DNA of 56,509 nt, taken from Gemmatimonadaceae bacterium. Its GTDB lineage: Bacteria; Latescibacterota; UBA2968; UBA8231. The position numbers and the translations under genes were made by a program. The notes beneath the pieces were generated by a model. The model searched no databases, was not told where the DNA came from, and saw nothing but the letters and a program-made list of their open reading frames with translations. The stretch's first letter is position 1. Each line of letters begins with the position of its first letter. The stretch spans positions 1 to 56,509 of the forward strand of contig JAPOZM010000082.1 of the NCBI GenBank assembly GCA_026706075.1. The letters run 5' to 3'. Shown one piece after another: positions 33,524 through 41,353 of this stretch.

Positions 33524-34582
33524 TCAGCCGGCGCGCAGGGACTTGGGCCGGTAGTGGCCGGGATCGATGTCGAGCTGCTCCAGGCGCGTGTAGAGGTACT
33601 TCCGCGACAAGCCGATGGCGTCGGCCACGTGGGTGATGACGCCGTTGTGCCGCCGCAGGGCGTGGCTCAGGAAGCGGCGGTCGAACCACTCCCGTGCCTC
33701 GCGGTAGCTCACCTCCCCCAGGTCCTCCAGGGCCTCCGCCGCCCGCCCCTGGCGCCAGGCGGACACCTCCACGGGCACGTCCGCCGCCGTCAGCCGCGCC
33801 CCCCGGGACATGACCACCATGCGCTCGAGGGTGTTCTCCAGCTCGCGGATGTTGCCGGGCCACGGGTAGTCGACCAGCAGTCTCACGGCCTCGTCGTCGA
33901 TCTCCCGCGGGAACCGCGGCGGCGTTCCGGGGCGTTGCCGCCGCAGGAAGAACTCCACCAGGATGGGCACGTCCTCGCGCCGGTCCCGCAGGGGCGGCAG
34001 CTCGACGGGGATCACGTGGAGCCGGTAGAACAGGTCTTCGCGGAACCGCCCCCGGCGCACCTCGGCGGCCAGGTCGACGTTGGTGGCGGCCACCACGCGG
34101 ACGTCGGCGACCATGGTGTGGTCGCCGCCGACGCGCTCGTAGCGGCGCTCCTGCAGGACCCGCAGCAGCCGCAGCTGCACGCGCGAGTCGGCGGCGCCCA
34201 CCTCGTCGAGGAACATCGTCCCGCCGCGGGCCTGCTCCAGGCGGCCGGGGCGCTGCCGGACGGCCCCCGTGAAGGCGCCTTTCTCGTGGCCGAACAGCTC
34301 CGACTCGAGGACGCCCTCGGGCAGGGCGGCGCAGTTGACCTCCACGAAGGGGCCGGCCGAGCGCGGGCTGCGGTCGTGCAGGACCCGCGCCAGCACGCCC
34401 TTGCCGGTGCCGCTCTCTCCCTGGAGCAGGACCGTCGCCTCGGCGTCGGCGACGCGCAGCACCTGCACCAGGACGCTGCGCATGCCGGCGCTCTCCGACG
34501 CCAGCAGCGGATCGCCGGGCCGGCGGGGCACCGGGACGGGGTTGGCGTGGACCTTGAGCGTGGGGGTGGGGGGGCGCTCCAT
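33524..34582 (-). CDS. Sigma-54-dependent transcriptional regulator
   Basis: 352 aa from ATG 34582 (GGAGAG ahead). The AAA+ domain has Walker A GESGTGKGVLARVLHD, the sigma-54 contact loop GAFTGA, Walker B GGTMFLDEVGAAD, and the R-finger region YPWPGNIRELENTLERM. A C-terminal Fis-type helix-turn-helix (GVITHVADAIGLSRKYLYTR) follows. There is no N-terminal receiver, GAF or PAS domain, so its sensing input must come from a partner or the short N-terminus. Divergent from a second activator. Confidence 0.94.
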   Translation of the reverse strand: MERPPTPTLKVHANPVPVPRRPGDPLLASESAGMRSVLVQVLRVADAEATVLLQGESGTGKGVLARVLHDRSPRSAGPFVEVNCAALPEGVLESELFGHEKGAFTGAVRQRPGRLEQARGGTMFLDEVGAADSRVQLRLLRVLQERRYERVGGDHTMVADVRVVAATNVDLAAEVRRGRFREDLFYRLHVIPVELPPLRDRREDVPILVEFFLRRQRPGTPPRFPREIDDEAVRLLVDYPWPGNIRELENTLERMVVMSRGARLTAADVPVEVSAWRQGRAAEALEDLGEVSYREAREWFDRRFLSHALRRHNGVITHVADAIGLSRKYLYTRLEQLDIDPGHYRPKSLRAG

Positions 34583-34709
34583 GGCGGGCTCTCCATCGCC
34601 GTTTCGTGTCTTGCGTGATCGTGAGGTGGTCGTGAAGCGGGAGCGCATCCGTAGCGAGTTCCGTGCCCTCGCATCTGCACGGCGGTCTCTCGGGGGGCCT
34701 GCCGACGAT

Positions 34710-34740
34710 CCGGTACCGGGGCGATGGATACCGGTACCGG
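34710..34740. promoter_or_regulatory. Twin 10-bp palindromes between divergent sigma-54 activators
   Basis: CCGGTACCGG occurs at 34710-34719 and again, identically, at 34731-34740. Their 21-base centre spacing is two helical turns, placing both sites on one face of the DNA. They lie in the 253-base gap between the two activator genes, as expected of a dimer-of-dimers operator for one or both Fis-type HTH domains. Confidence 0.6.
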
Positions 34741-34800
34741 CCGTCACCCGGCGGCCGGCGCGGTTGCGGTCTCCGGGGAGGGGCGGACTGGAACGTTTGC

Positions 34801-34828
34801 TTGAATCCCCCTGTGGCAGGGGCATACT
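34801..34828 (+). promoter_or_regulatory. Predicted promoter of the second sigma-54 activator (leaderless)
   Basis: TTGAAT (34801-34806) and CATACT (34823-34828), 16-base spacer. The ATG starts eight bases after the -10 box, so transcription would begin at or next to the start codon. Confidence 0.45.
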
Positions 34829-34835
34829 TCAACGC

Positions 34836-35816
34836 ATGCCTGCCCTCGAGACCCGCGCCAGGCCTTCCTGCGGGCACCTCCTGATCGGCGCCGAATCGGG
34901 TCTGCGAGAGGTCGTCGACGCCGCCGACCGCGTCCTCGGACTCGATGTGGACGTGCTCGTCGTCGGCGAGAGCGGCACCGGCAAGGAGCTCGTGGCCCGC
35001 CTGCTTCACGAGGCCGACCCGGAGCGCAAGGCAGGTCCTTTCGTCGCCGTCAACTGCGCGGCCCTGCCGGAGTACCTCCTCGAGTCCCATCTCTTCGGCT
35101 ACTGCCGCGGCGCCTTCACCGGCGCCGACGCCGACCGCCCCGGCCTGTTCCAGCAGGCGCGGGGAGGCACCCTGTTCCTCGACGAGGTGGGGGAGCTGCC
35201 GGCGGCTTCGCAGCCGAAGCTGCTGCGCGCCCTCGAGGAGCGGCGGGTCCGTCCCGTTGGCGGCGCCGAAGAGGTCCCGGTGGACGTGCGCGTCGTCTCC
35301 GCCACCAACCGCGAGCTGTCTCAGGCGATGGAGGAGGGCCGCTTCCGCGCCGACCTCTACTACCGCCTGGCCGACTACGTGATCTCCGTGCCTCCCCTGC
35401 GGGAGCGGAAGTCCGACATCCCCGACCTCGCCCGGCACTTCCTCGGCCACTTCCGGGAGCGCTTCGGGCGCCAGCACGTCCACGGTCTGAGCGAGGGCGC
35501 CGTCTCGTGGTTGAAGAGCCGCGACTGGCGGGCCAACAACGTGCGCGAGCTCAACGTCGTCATCAAGCGCGTCGTCCTCGAGTGCGACGACCCGGTGATC
35601 ACACCCGAGCACCTGTGGGCGGCGTGCTCCCGCGACGACGTCCGCGGCGACCCCGCCCCCACCGAAGCCGTGGACGAGGGCCGGCGCCTGCGTCAGGCCC
35701 TGGAGCATTGCGGCGGCAACGTCGCCGCCACGGCGCGGCTCCTGGGGATGAAGCGCTCCACCCTCTACGACCGGCTGCGCCGCTGCGGCCTGCGCACCCC
35801 GCCGAGATCCGGGTGA
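34836..35816 (+). CDS. Sigma-54-dependent transcriptional regulator (second)
   Basis: 326 aa from ATG 34836. Walker A GESGTGKELVARLLHE, GAFTGA loop (CRGAFTGADAD), GGTLFLDEVGELPAASQ, then DWRANNVRELNVVIKRVVLE, where the usual WPGN reads WRANN. The C-terminal Fis HTH is GGNVAATARLLGMKRSTLYD. It also lacks an N-terminal sensor. The stop overlaps the GTG of the methyltransferase gene. It may regulate itself and its divergent neighbour via the twin palindromes. Confidence 0.93.
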   Translation: MPALETRARPSCGHLLIGAESGLREVVDAADRVLGLDVDVLVVGESGTGKELVARLLHEADPERKAGPFVAVNCAALPEYLLESHLFGYCRGAFTGADADRPGLFQQARGGTLFLDEVGELPAASQPKLLRALEERRVRPVGGAEEVPVDVRVVSATNRELSQAMEEGRFRADLYYRLADYVISVPPLRERKSDIPDLARHFLGHFRERFGRQHVHGLSEGAVSWLKSRDWRANNVRELNVVIKRVVLECDDPVITPEHLWAACSRDDVRGDPAPTEAVDEGRRLRQALEHCGGNVAATARLLGMKRSTLYDRLRRCGLRTPPRSG

Positions 35817-36751
35817 CCGCTCTGCCCGCCCCCTGGCGCCAGGCCCTCGACCGCCGGGGCCGGCTCTTCGACCTGTCGGAGTCCGATCTCTGCGCGCGGA
35901 TGCTCCACGACGAGGACCCCTCCCTGCGCTGCGACCGCTACGGTCCGGTCTGCTGGTTCTCCTGGTACGGCGGCGCCTCCCCCGGGCCGGAGGACTTCGA
36001 GCGCCTCGCCGCCTTCACCGCCGCCGCCGGCGCCGTCCACTGGCACCTGCGCCACATGCCCGACCGGGGGCGGGACCCCGGGCTGCGGCGGACCCGGTCC
36101 TCCCCCGGGGCGCCGGAGACGTGGACCGCCGCCGAGGGCGGCCTGCGCTTCGAGTTGCGCGGCGGCGGCGGCCAGTCGGCCGGCCTCTACCTGGACCAGC
36201 GCCGCAACCGCGGCTGGGTGCGCGATCGCGCCCGCGGCGGCCGCGTGCTCAACCTGTTCGCCTACACCGGGGGCTTCGGGATCGCCGCCCTGGCCGGGGG
36301 CGCCGCCGAGGTCGTGCAGAACGACGTGAGCCGCGCCAACCTCGACTGGGCCCGGGCCAACGCCGCTCTCAACGGAGTGGGCCCGGCCGCCGTCGAGTAC
36401 GCCGCCGTCGACGCCCGCCTGCTGGTGGAGGGATGCCGCCGCCGGGGCCGCCGCTTCGACGCCGTCATCTGCGATCCCCCCGCCTTCGCCCGGTCCCGGG
36501 GCCGCGACGCCGGCCACTGGAGCATCGAGCGCGACCTGCCGGCGGTGGTGCGCGAATGCGTGGGGCTGCTGTCCCCGGAGGGGTGGATGCTGGTCTCGTC
36601 GGGCTGCGAGAGCTGGAAGGAAGGCGCCTTCGAGGGCGCCGTGCGCCGCGGGCTCGCGGCAGGCGGCCGGATGGAGCCGGCGCCCGGGCCGGGCGAGGAC
36701 TGCGGCGGCGCCCGCGGGAGTCTGCGGTCGGTGGTGGTGCGCCCGGGCTAG
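35813..36751 (+). CDS. Class I SAM-dependent (rRNA) methyltransferase, RlmI/RlmK-like
   Basis: 312 aa from GTG 35813, overlapping the upstream stop (GTGA). Motif order matches the RlmI/RlmKL C-terminal methyltransferases: GLYLDQRRNRGWVRDRA, then RVLNLFAYTGGFGIAALAGG (SAM binding), ND acidic residue after it, and VICDPPAFARS. These make m5C or m7G in 23S rRNA. The N-terminal ~110 residues are not a clear PUA domain. Tail-to-tail overlap of three bases with the amidohydrolase. Confidence 0.85.
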   Translation: MTALPAPWRQALDRRGRLFDLSESDLCARMLHDEDPSLRCDRYGPVCWFSWYGGASPGPEDFERLAAFTAAAGAVHWHLRHMPDRGRDPGLRRTRSSPGAPETWTAAEGGLRFELRGGGGQSAGLYLDQRRNRGWVRDRARGGRVLNLFAYTGGFGIAALAGGAAEVVQNDVSRANLDWARANAALNGVGPAAVEYAAVDARLLVEGCRRRGRRFDAVICDPPAFARSRGRDAGHWSIERDLPAVVRECVGLLSPEGWMLVSSGCESWKEGAFEGAVRRGLAAGGRMEPAPGPGEDCGGARGSLRSVVVRPG

Positions 36752-37518
36752 CGGGGCAGCGGCGGCAGGTCCCAGACGGCGCGGGCGGCGCCCCCGAAGA
36801 TCCACTCGCGGTCGCAGTCGCTCAGGTCGGCGAAGTAGTCGAGCGGCACCCGCAGGGAGTTGTGGTAGCCCTCGCGCCCGCTGACGGGCGGAAAGTCGGA
36901 CCCCCACATTAGCCGCTCGGGCCCGAAGGCCTCCAAGGCCAGGCGCGCCACCGGCGGGACGGGGTCCCAGGGCATCGGCCCCGTGCAGAACTCGCCGAAA
37001 CCCGGCAGCTTCATCGACAGGTTCGGCCGGTCGGCGATCTCGTCCAAGCCCTTGCGGTACTCCGCGTCGGTCTCGGCGCGGCCGACGCTGGCCAGGTGCT
37101 CGATGCAGATCGACAGCTCCGGGAAGGTGTCCAGGACCTCGCGGAACGCCTGTGACAGCATCTGCTCCGGGGTGGAGACGGCGCTGACCACCAGCCCGAG
37201 CTCGTCCGCGGTGCGCCAGTGAGCCAGGGGATCGGCGCCCCGGGCGCGCGACTCGACGCCGAGGCGGATGCCGGTCAGGCCGGCCTCGGCCCAGCGCCTC
37301 ATGGCGGTGCCGTCGTCCTCCGGGTCGACGATCATGGCCGCGGCGAAGCGCCCCGGGTGGCGCTGCAGGCAGTCGACGAGGTAGCTGTTGTCGCTGTTGC
37401 CGCCGTACTGGATGAGCACCGCCTGGCTCACCCCCGAGGTCTCCATGTGGTAGAGGAGGGACTCGACGGGCTCGTACTTGAGCAGGCCGGCGTGGCAGTG
37501 GGTGTCTACGATCCGCAT
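36748..37518 (-). CDS. Amidohydrolase family protein (amidohydro_2)
   Basis: 256 aa. HxH motif at the start (RIVDTHCHAGLLKYEP), a His in CIEHLASVGR near residue 140 and the closing Asp in RLMWGSDFPPVSGREGYH near 205. A metal-dependent hydrolase or decarboxylase of unknown substrate; it resembles the protein at 17119-17952 in layout. The start overlaps the parA stop by one base (TGATG), so it is translated from the parA message. Confidence 0.9.
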   Translation of the reverse strand: MRIVDTHCHAGLLKYEPVESLLYHMETSGVSQAVLIQYGGNSDNSYLVDCLQRHPGRFAAAMIVDPEDDGTAMRRWAEAGLTGIRLGVESRARGADPLAHWRTADELGLVVSAVSTPEQMLSQAFREVLDTFPELSICIEHLASVGRAETDAEYRKGLDEIADRPNLSMKLPGFGEFCTGPMPWDPVPPVARLALEAFGPERLMWGSDFPPVSGREGYHNSLRVPLDYFADLSDCDREWIFGGAARAVWDLPPLPR

Positions 37519-38294
37519 CAGGCGATGGCCACCGGCGGGGCGCCGCTGATCTCGTCGGCGAGGCGGTGGTAGTTGAGGGCGCCCGTGGAGCGCGGCTCGT
37601 AGAGGATGATCGGCCGCCCGAAGCTCGGGGCCGCCGCCAGGCTGACGTTCCTCCGGATCTCGGTGGTGTAGACCTTCTCGTCGAAGTACGACTTGACCTC
37701 GGCGGCGACTCTCCGCGACAGCTGCAGGCGCTCATCGAACATGGTCAGCAGGACCCCCTCGATCTCCAGGGACGGGTTGAGGTAGCGCTGCACGAGCTGG
37801 ATCGAGTTGAGCAGCTTGCTGAGCCCTTCGAGGGCGTAGTACTCGCACTGCACGGGGATCAGGCAGGAGTTGGCCGCGGTCATGGCGTTGAGGGTCAGCA
37901 GGCCGAGGGAGGGAGGACAGTCGACGATGACGAACTCGTAGTCCTCCCGGGTCGACTCGAGGGCCTCGGAGAGGCGTCTCTCGCGCCCCAGGATGGAGGC
38001 CATCTCGACCTCGGCGCCGGCCAGCGAGATGTGGGAGGGCACCAGGTCGAAGCCGGGGATGGCGGTGCGGAAGATCACGGCTTCGAGGGGGGCGTGGCCG
38101 AGCAGGACCTCGTACACGGAGCCCTCGATGCCGAGGGGGCCGGCGTCGCAGCCGCTGGAGGCGTTGGCCTGCGGGTCCATGTCGATCAGGAGGGTGGGAT
38201 GGCCGCCTACGGCCAGGCAGGCCGACAGATTCACCGCCGTCGTCGTCTTTCCCACCCCGCCCTTCTGATTGGCGACGGCGATGATTCGGCCCAT
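37518..38294 (-). CDS. ParA family ATPase (Soj-like)
   Basis: 258 aa from ATG 38294. Deviant Walker A IIAVANQKGGVGKTTTAVNL, LLIDMDPQANASSGC, and EFVIVDCPPSLGLLTLNAM, all standard for chromosomal ParA/Soj. Partitions DNA or other cargo using a DNA-binding ATP dimer. No parB or parS follows; the next gene, coupled by TGATG, is an amidohydrolase. It may be the chromosomal ParA separated from ParB, or an orphan positioning ATPase. Confidence 0.92.
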   Translation of the reverse strand: MGRIIAVANQKGGVGKTTTAVNLSACLAVGGHPTLLIDMDPQANASSGCDAGPLGIEGSVYEVLLGHAPLEAVIFRTAIPGFDLVPSHISLAGAEVEMASILGRERRLSEALESTREDYEFVIVDCPPSLGLLTLNAMTAANSCLIPVQCEYYALEGLSKLLNSIQLVQRYLNPSLEIEGVLLTMFDERLQLSRRVAAEVKSYFDEKVYTTEIRRNVSLAAAPSFGRPIILYEPRSTGALNYHRLADEISGAPPVAIA

Positions 38295-38327
38295 GTGCCT
38301 CGCAGCCTGTGAGCGGACGCAGGAATA

Positions 38328-38352
38328 GCGCGGTTCCGGGAACGAACCGCGC
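38328..38352. promoter_or_regulatory. Palindrome upstream of parA
   Basis: GCGCGGTTC (38328-38336) and GAACCGCGC (38344-38352) are perfect nine-base arms around seven bases, with a nested GTTCCGGGAAC. It lies 34 bases ahead of the parA start. Candidate autoregulatory operator or mRNA hairpin. It does not match the usual parS consensus. Confidence 0.45.
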
Positions 38353-38527
38353 CGGGACACGCCCGAGAAAACGGTTGTAGAAGGTCGCTGCAGCCGTGTG
38401 GCGGGCAAGGTATGCCGCCCCCGCGGGGGGCGTCAACCTGCCCATCCGAACCCTTCGTGGCGCCCGGGCCCGGCGCGCGTACATTTGCCGCTCCGGCAGG
38501 TGATTCCACCCCCACCAGGGGACCCCC

Positions 38528-39352
38528 TTGACCGATCCGCGCCCGCCCTCCCCCTTCTCCGAGCTCGTGGAAACCATGGCCCGGCTGCGCTCGCCGGACG
38601 GGTGCCCCTGGGATCGGGAACAGGACCACCGGACCCTGAAACCCTACCTCCTGGAGGAGGCGTACGAGGTCCTGGAGGCGATCGACGACGGCGGCGGCGA
38701 GCTGTGCGCCGAGCTCGGGGACCTGCTGCTGCAGATCGTCTTCCACGCCCAGGTGGCCGCCGAGGACGGGCGGTTCACCATGGACGACGTCTGCCGCGCC
38801 ATCCACGACAAGCTCGTGCGGCGCCACCCCCACGTCTTCGGCGACGTGCAGGTCGGCGGCGCCGGACAGGTGGCGGCCAACTGGGAGGCGATCAAGCGCG
38901 CCGAGCGGGAGGAGGGCGGGTCCCCGGCTTCCGTCCTCGACGGCGTGCCGAAGCCCCTGCCCGCCCTGCTGCGGGCCCAGCGCGTGCAGGGCAAGGCCTC
39001 GCGGGCCGGCTTCGACTGGGACCGCATCGACGAGCCCCTCGACAAGGTGGCGGAGGAGTTCGAGGAGCTGCGCGGCGAGTGGCGAGGCGGAGACGGGGGA
39101 TCCGGGGCGCGGAGCCGGGTCGAGGAGGAGTTCGGCGACCTGCTCTTCGCCCTGGTCAACACCGCCCGCTTCCTCGAGATCGACGCCGAGCAGGCCCTGC
39201 GGGCGGCGGTGGACAAGTTCGACCGGCGATTCCGCCGGGTGGAGGAGATCTTCCGCGAGCAGGGGCGCGACCTGACGACTGCGACGCTGGAAGAGATGGA
39301 CTCGGTCTGGAACGAAGTGAAGAAGACCCCGGAGAGGAGAGCGGCGAGATGA
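38528..39352 (+). CDS. mazG: Nucleoside triphosphate pyrophosphohydrolase MazG
   Basis: 274 aa, TTG start at 38528. Tandem MazG domains: SPDGCPWDREQDHRTLKPYL and ELGDLLLQIVFHAQVA in the first, and RVEEEFGDLLFALVNTARFL in the second, both with EExxE-type metal sites. KRRHPHVF-like segment (LVRRHPHVFGD) is characteristic. Hydrolyses NTPs/dNTPs to monophosphates, cleaning damaged nucleotides. The stop overlaps the CDGSH gene (ATGA). Confidence 0.95.
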   Translation: MTDPRPPSPFSELVETMARLRSPDGCPWDREQDHRTLKPYLLEEAYEVLEAIDDGGGELCAELGDLLLQIVFHAQVAAEDGRFTMDDVCRAIHDKLVRRHPHVFGDVQVGGAGQVAANWEAIKRAEREEGGSPASVLDGVPKPLPALLRAQRVQGKASRAGFDWDRIDEPLDKVAEEFEELRGEWRGGDGGSGARSRVEEEFGDLLFALVNTARFLEIDAEQALRAAVDKFDRRFRRVEEIFREQGRDLTTATLEEMDSVWNEVKKTPERRAAR

Positions 39353-40002
39353 GCGACGAGAGAGCGAGCATCGAGGTGCTGGAGGGCGGGCCCCTGCTGG
39401 TCAAGAACCTGGACAAGCTGACCGGCGCCGACGGCCGGCCCGTGGAGAAACCCGTGGAGAGGGAGGACAGCGACAGGAACCTCTTCGCCCTCTGCCGCTG
39501 CGGCGGCTCGGCGAACAAGCCCTTCTGCGACGGCACCCACAAGGAGAACGGTTTCACGGGCGAGCGCGGCTCCCCGGAGGAGGAGGGGGTCCGCGTCTGC
39601 GAGGGGCAGGAGCTGACCATCGTCGACAACCCCGGCGCCTGCTGCCACGCCGGCGAGTGCGTCGACGGCGCGCCCGACGTGTTCTTCCGGTGGGAGGGGG
39701 ACGAGCGCCGGGCCGTTCCCGACGCCGACGAGCGGCAGAAGATCATCGACACCATCCGCCGCTGCCCCTCCGGCTCCCTGGCCTACCGCCTCGGGGACGA
39801 GCTCCACGACGAGTACTTCTCCGAGGCCGAGATCTTCGTCTCGGAGGACGGCCCCCTGCACGTGCGCGGGGGCCCCGAGCTGGTCGACGAGAGCGGGGCC
39901 GCGCCCGTCTCGAAGGACCACTACGCCCTGTGCCGCTGCGGCGCCTCGAAGAACAAGCCCTTCTGCGACGGCGCCCACCGCGACGCGGGGTTCACGGGAT
40001 AG
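39349..40002 (+). CDS. Double CDGSH iron-sulfur protein with central Fer4_19-type domain
   Basis: 217 aa. Two CDGSH sites: C49-R-C51 ... C60-DGT-H64 and C195-R-C197 ... C206-DGA-H210, each expected to bind a labile [2Fe-2S] cluster with three Cys and one His. Between them PGACCHAGECVDGAPDVFF and IRRCPSGSLAYRL match the DUF1271/Fer4_19 divergent ferredoxin. Likely an electron carrier or redox/iron sensor. Translationally coupled to mazG. Confidence 0.9.
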   Translation: MSDERASIEVLEGGPLLVKNLDKLTGADGRPVEKPVEREDSDRNLFALCRCGGSANKPFCDGTHKENGFTGERGSPEEEGVRVCEGQELTIVDNPGACCHAGECVDGAPDVFFRWEGDERRAVPDADERQKIIDTIRRCPSGSLAYRLGDELHDEYFSEAEIFVSEDGPLHVRGGPELVDESGAAPVSKDHYALCRCGASKNKPFCDGAHRDAGFTG

Positions 40003-40026
40003 GCCGGGCGGGCCCCGGGAGAAGCC

Positions 40027-40446
40027 ATGAGACCTCGCGAATCGATGGCGGCGCTGCTGATGCTGGCCCTGCTGCCGGCCTGCGGCGGCGACGACTCGTC
40101 CCTCGGACCCGCCGAGGAGGAGGAGCGCGGGCCCGTCACCCTGGCGCGGCTGGCCACCGAGATCTTCACCCCGAAGTGCGCCACCAGCGGCTGTCACGCC
40201 GGGGCTGCGCCTGCGGCGGCCCTCTCCCTCGAGGCGGACCGGCTCGCCGAGATGATCGACGCGGCGAGCAACCAGGAGGAGGGGGCGAAGCTGATCGACC
40301 CGGGCAACCCCGACGGCTCGTACATCATCCGGAAGGTGAAGGGCACGGGCGGCGGCAAGCAGATGCCCATCGGCATGGATCCCCTGACCCCCGAGGAGAT
40401 CCAGATGATCGTAGACTGGGTGGCCGCGGGCGCCCCCACCTCCTGA
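40027..40446 (+). CDS. Small c-type cytochrome-like lipoprotein
   Basis: 139 aa. A signal peptide with lipobox LLPAC (Cys19) makes it a lipoprotein. The haem motif is C51ATSGC56H57, a CX4CH form rather than CX2CH. KQMPIGMDPLTPEEIQMIVD supplies possible axial Met ligands and the final helix typical of Planctomycete/Myxococcus-type cytochromes. Probably periplasmic electron transfer. It sits between the CDGSH and SMP-30 genes with short gaps. Confidence 0.8.
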   Translation: MRPRESMAALLMLALLPACGGDDSSLGPAEEEERGPVTLARLATEIFTPKCATSGCHAGAAPAAALSLEADRLAEMIDAASNQEEGAKLIDPGNPDGSYIIRKVKGTGGGKQMPIGMDPLTPEEIQMIVDWVAAGAPTS

Positions 40447-40465
40447 TGCCACCGGGAAGGAACCC

Positions 40466-41353
40466 ATGGCGCGAACCCCCGAGCTCTTCGTAGACGGCCT
40501 CTTCTTTCCCGAGGGCCCGCGCTGGCGCGTCGGTCCCGACGGCGTGGGGCGACTGTGGTTCTCCGACGTGCTCGGCGGCGAGGTGAAGCGCGCCGACCTG
40601 GCGGGACACGTCGAGACGGTGGCCGAAGTGCCTGGATGGCCCTCCGGCCTCGGCTGGCGGCCCGACGGGACGCTGCTCGTCGTCTCGGTGCAGGAGGGCC
40701 GGCTGATGGCCGTCGGCGCCGGCGGCTCGCTGACGGTGGCGGCGGACATGAAGGCCGTGGACGGGCTGCCCTGCAACGACATGGTCGTCGACGGCCGAGG
40801 CGGCGCCTACGTCGGCAGCTGGCAGGGCCTGGACGAGTCCATACCCTGGGGGCCGGGCAACATGCCCGGCTTCAGCCACATCATCCGGGTCGATCCCGAT
40901 GGCGGGGCCCGCATCGCCGCCGACCGCATGACCTACCCCAACGGCGCCGCCCTCTCACCCGACAGCCGCACCTACATCGTCGCCGAGACCTTCGCCAACC
41001 GCCTGAGCGCCTTCGACGTCGAGGAGGACGGCTCGCTGACCAACCGCCGCGTCTGGGCCGACATCGGGGCTCCCCCGGACGGGATCACCATGGACGAGGA
41101 GGGCTGCCTGTGGGTGGCCGTCCCCTGCTACGTCTACGGCGGCCCGGGGGGCTATCTGCGCCTGCGCGAGGGCGGCGAGATCGTCGACCGCATCGACGTG
41201 GACGGCGTCGCCTCCTACGCCTGCACCCTCGGCGGGCCCCGGATGCGGACCCTGTTCCTGTGCCAGTCGACGGTCCTCGGCCACGAGCGCCATCCCGGCG
41301 ACGGGCGCATCATGGCGGTCGAGGTGGACGTGCCCGGCACGGGCACCCCGTGA
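40466..41353 (+). CDS. SMP-30/gluconolactonase/LRE family protein
   Basis: 295 aa, six-bladed propeller. FFPEGPRWR holds the metal-binding Glu, then CNDMVVDGRGGAYVGSW, YPNGAALSPDSRTYIVAETF and PPDGITMDEEGCLWVA, with the Asn/Asp ligands of SMP-30 lactonases. Probably hydrolyses a sugar lactone. The stop overlaps the GTG of the phytanoyl-CoA dioxygenase-like gene. Confidence 0.93.
   Translation: MARTPELFVDGLFFPEGPRWRVGPDGVGRLWFSDVLGGEVKRADLAGHVETVAEVPGWPSGLGWRPDGTLLVVSVQEGRLMAVGAGGSLTVAADMKAVDGLPCNDMVVDGRGGAYVGSWQGLDESIPWGPGNMPGFSHIIRVDPDGGARIAADRMTYPNGAALSPDSRTYIVAETFANRLSAFDVEEDGSLTNRRVWADIGAPPDGITMDEEGCLWVAVPCYVYGGPGGYLRLREGGEIVDRIDVDGVASYACTLGGPRMRTLFLCQSTVLGHERHPGDGRIMAVEVDVPGTGTP

Noticed and set aside
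31533..35708. Very long minus-strand open frame across the DUF4954 and regulator region
   Set aside because: It is an antisense shadow in GC-rich DNA with low-complexity translation. The real genes on this stretch have recognisable families.
38328..38352. parS site next to parA
   Set aside because: The palindrome does not resemble the usual parS consensus TGTTTCACGTGAAACA.
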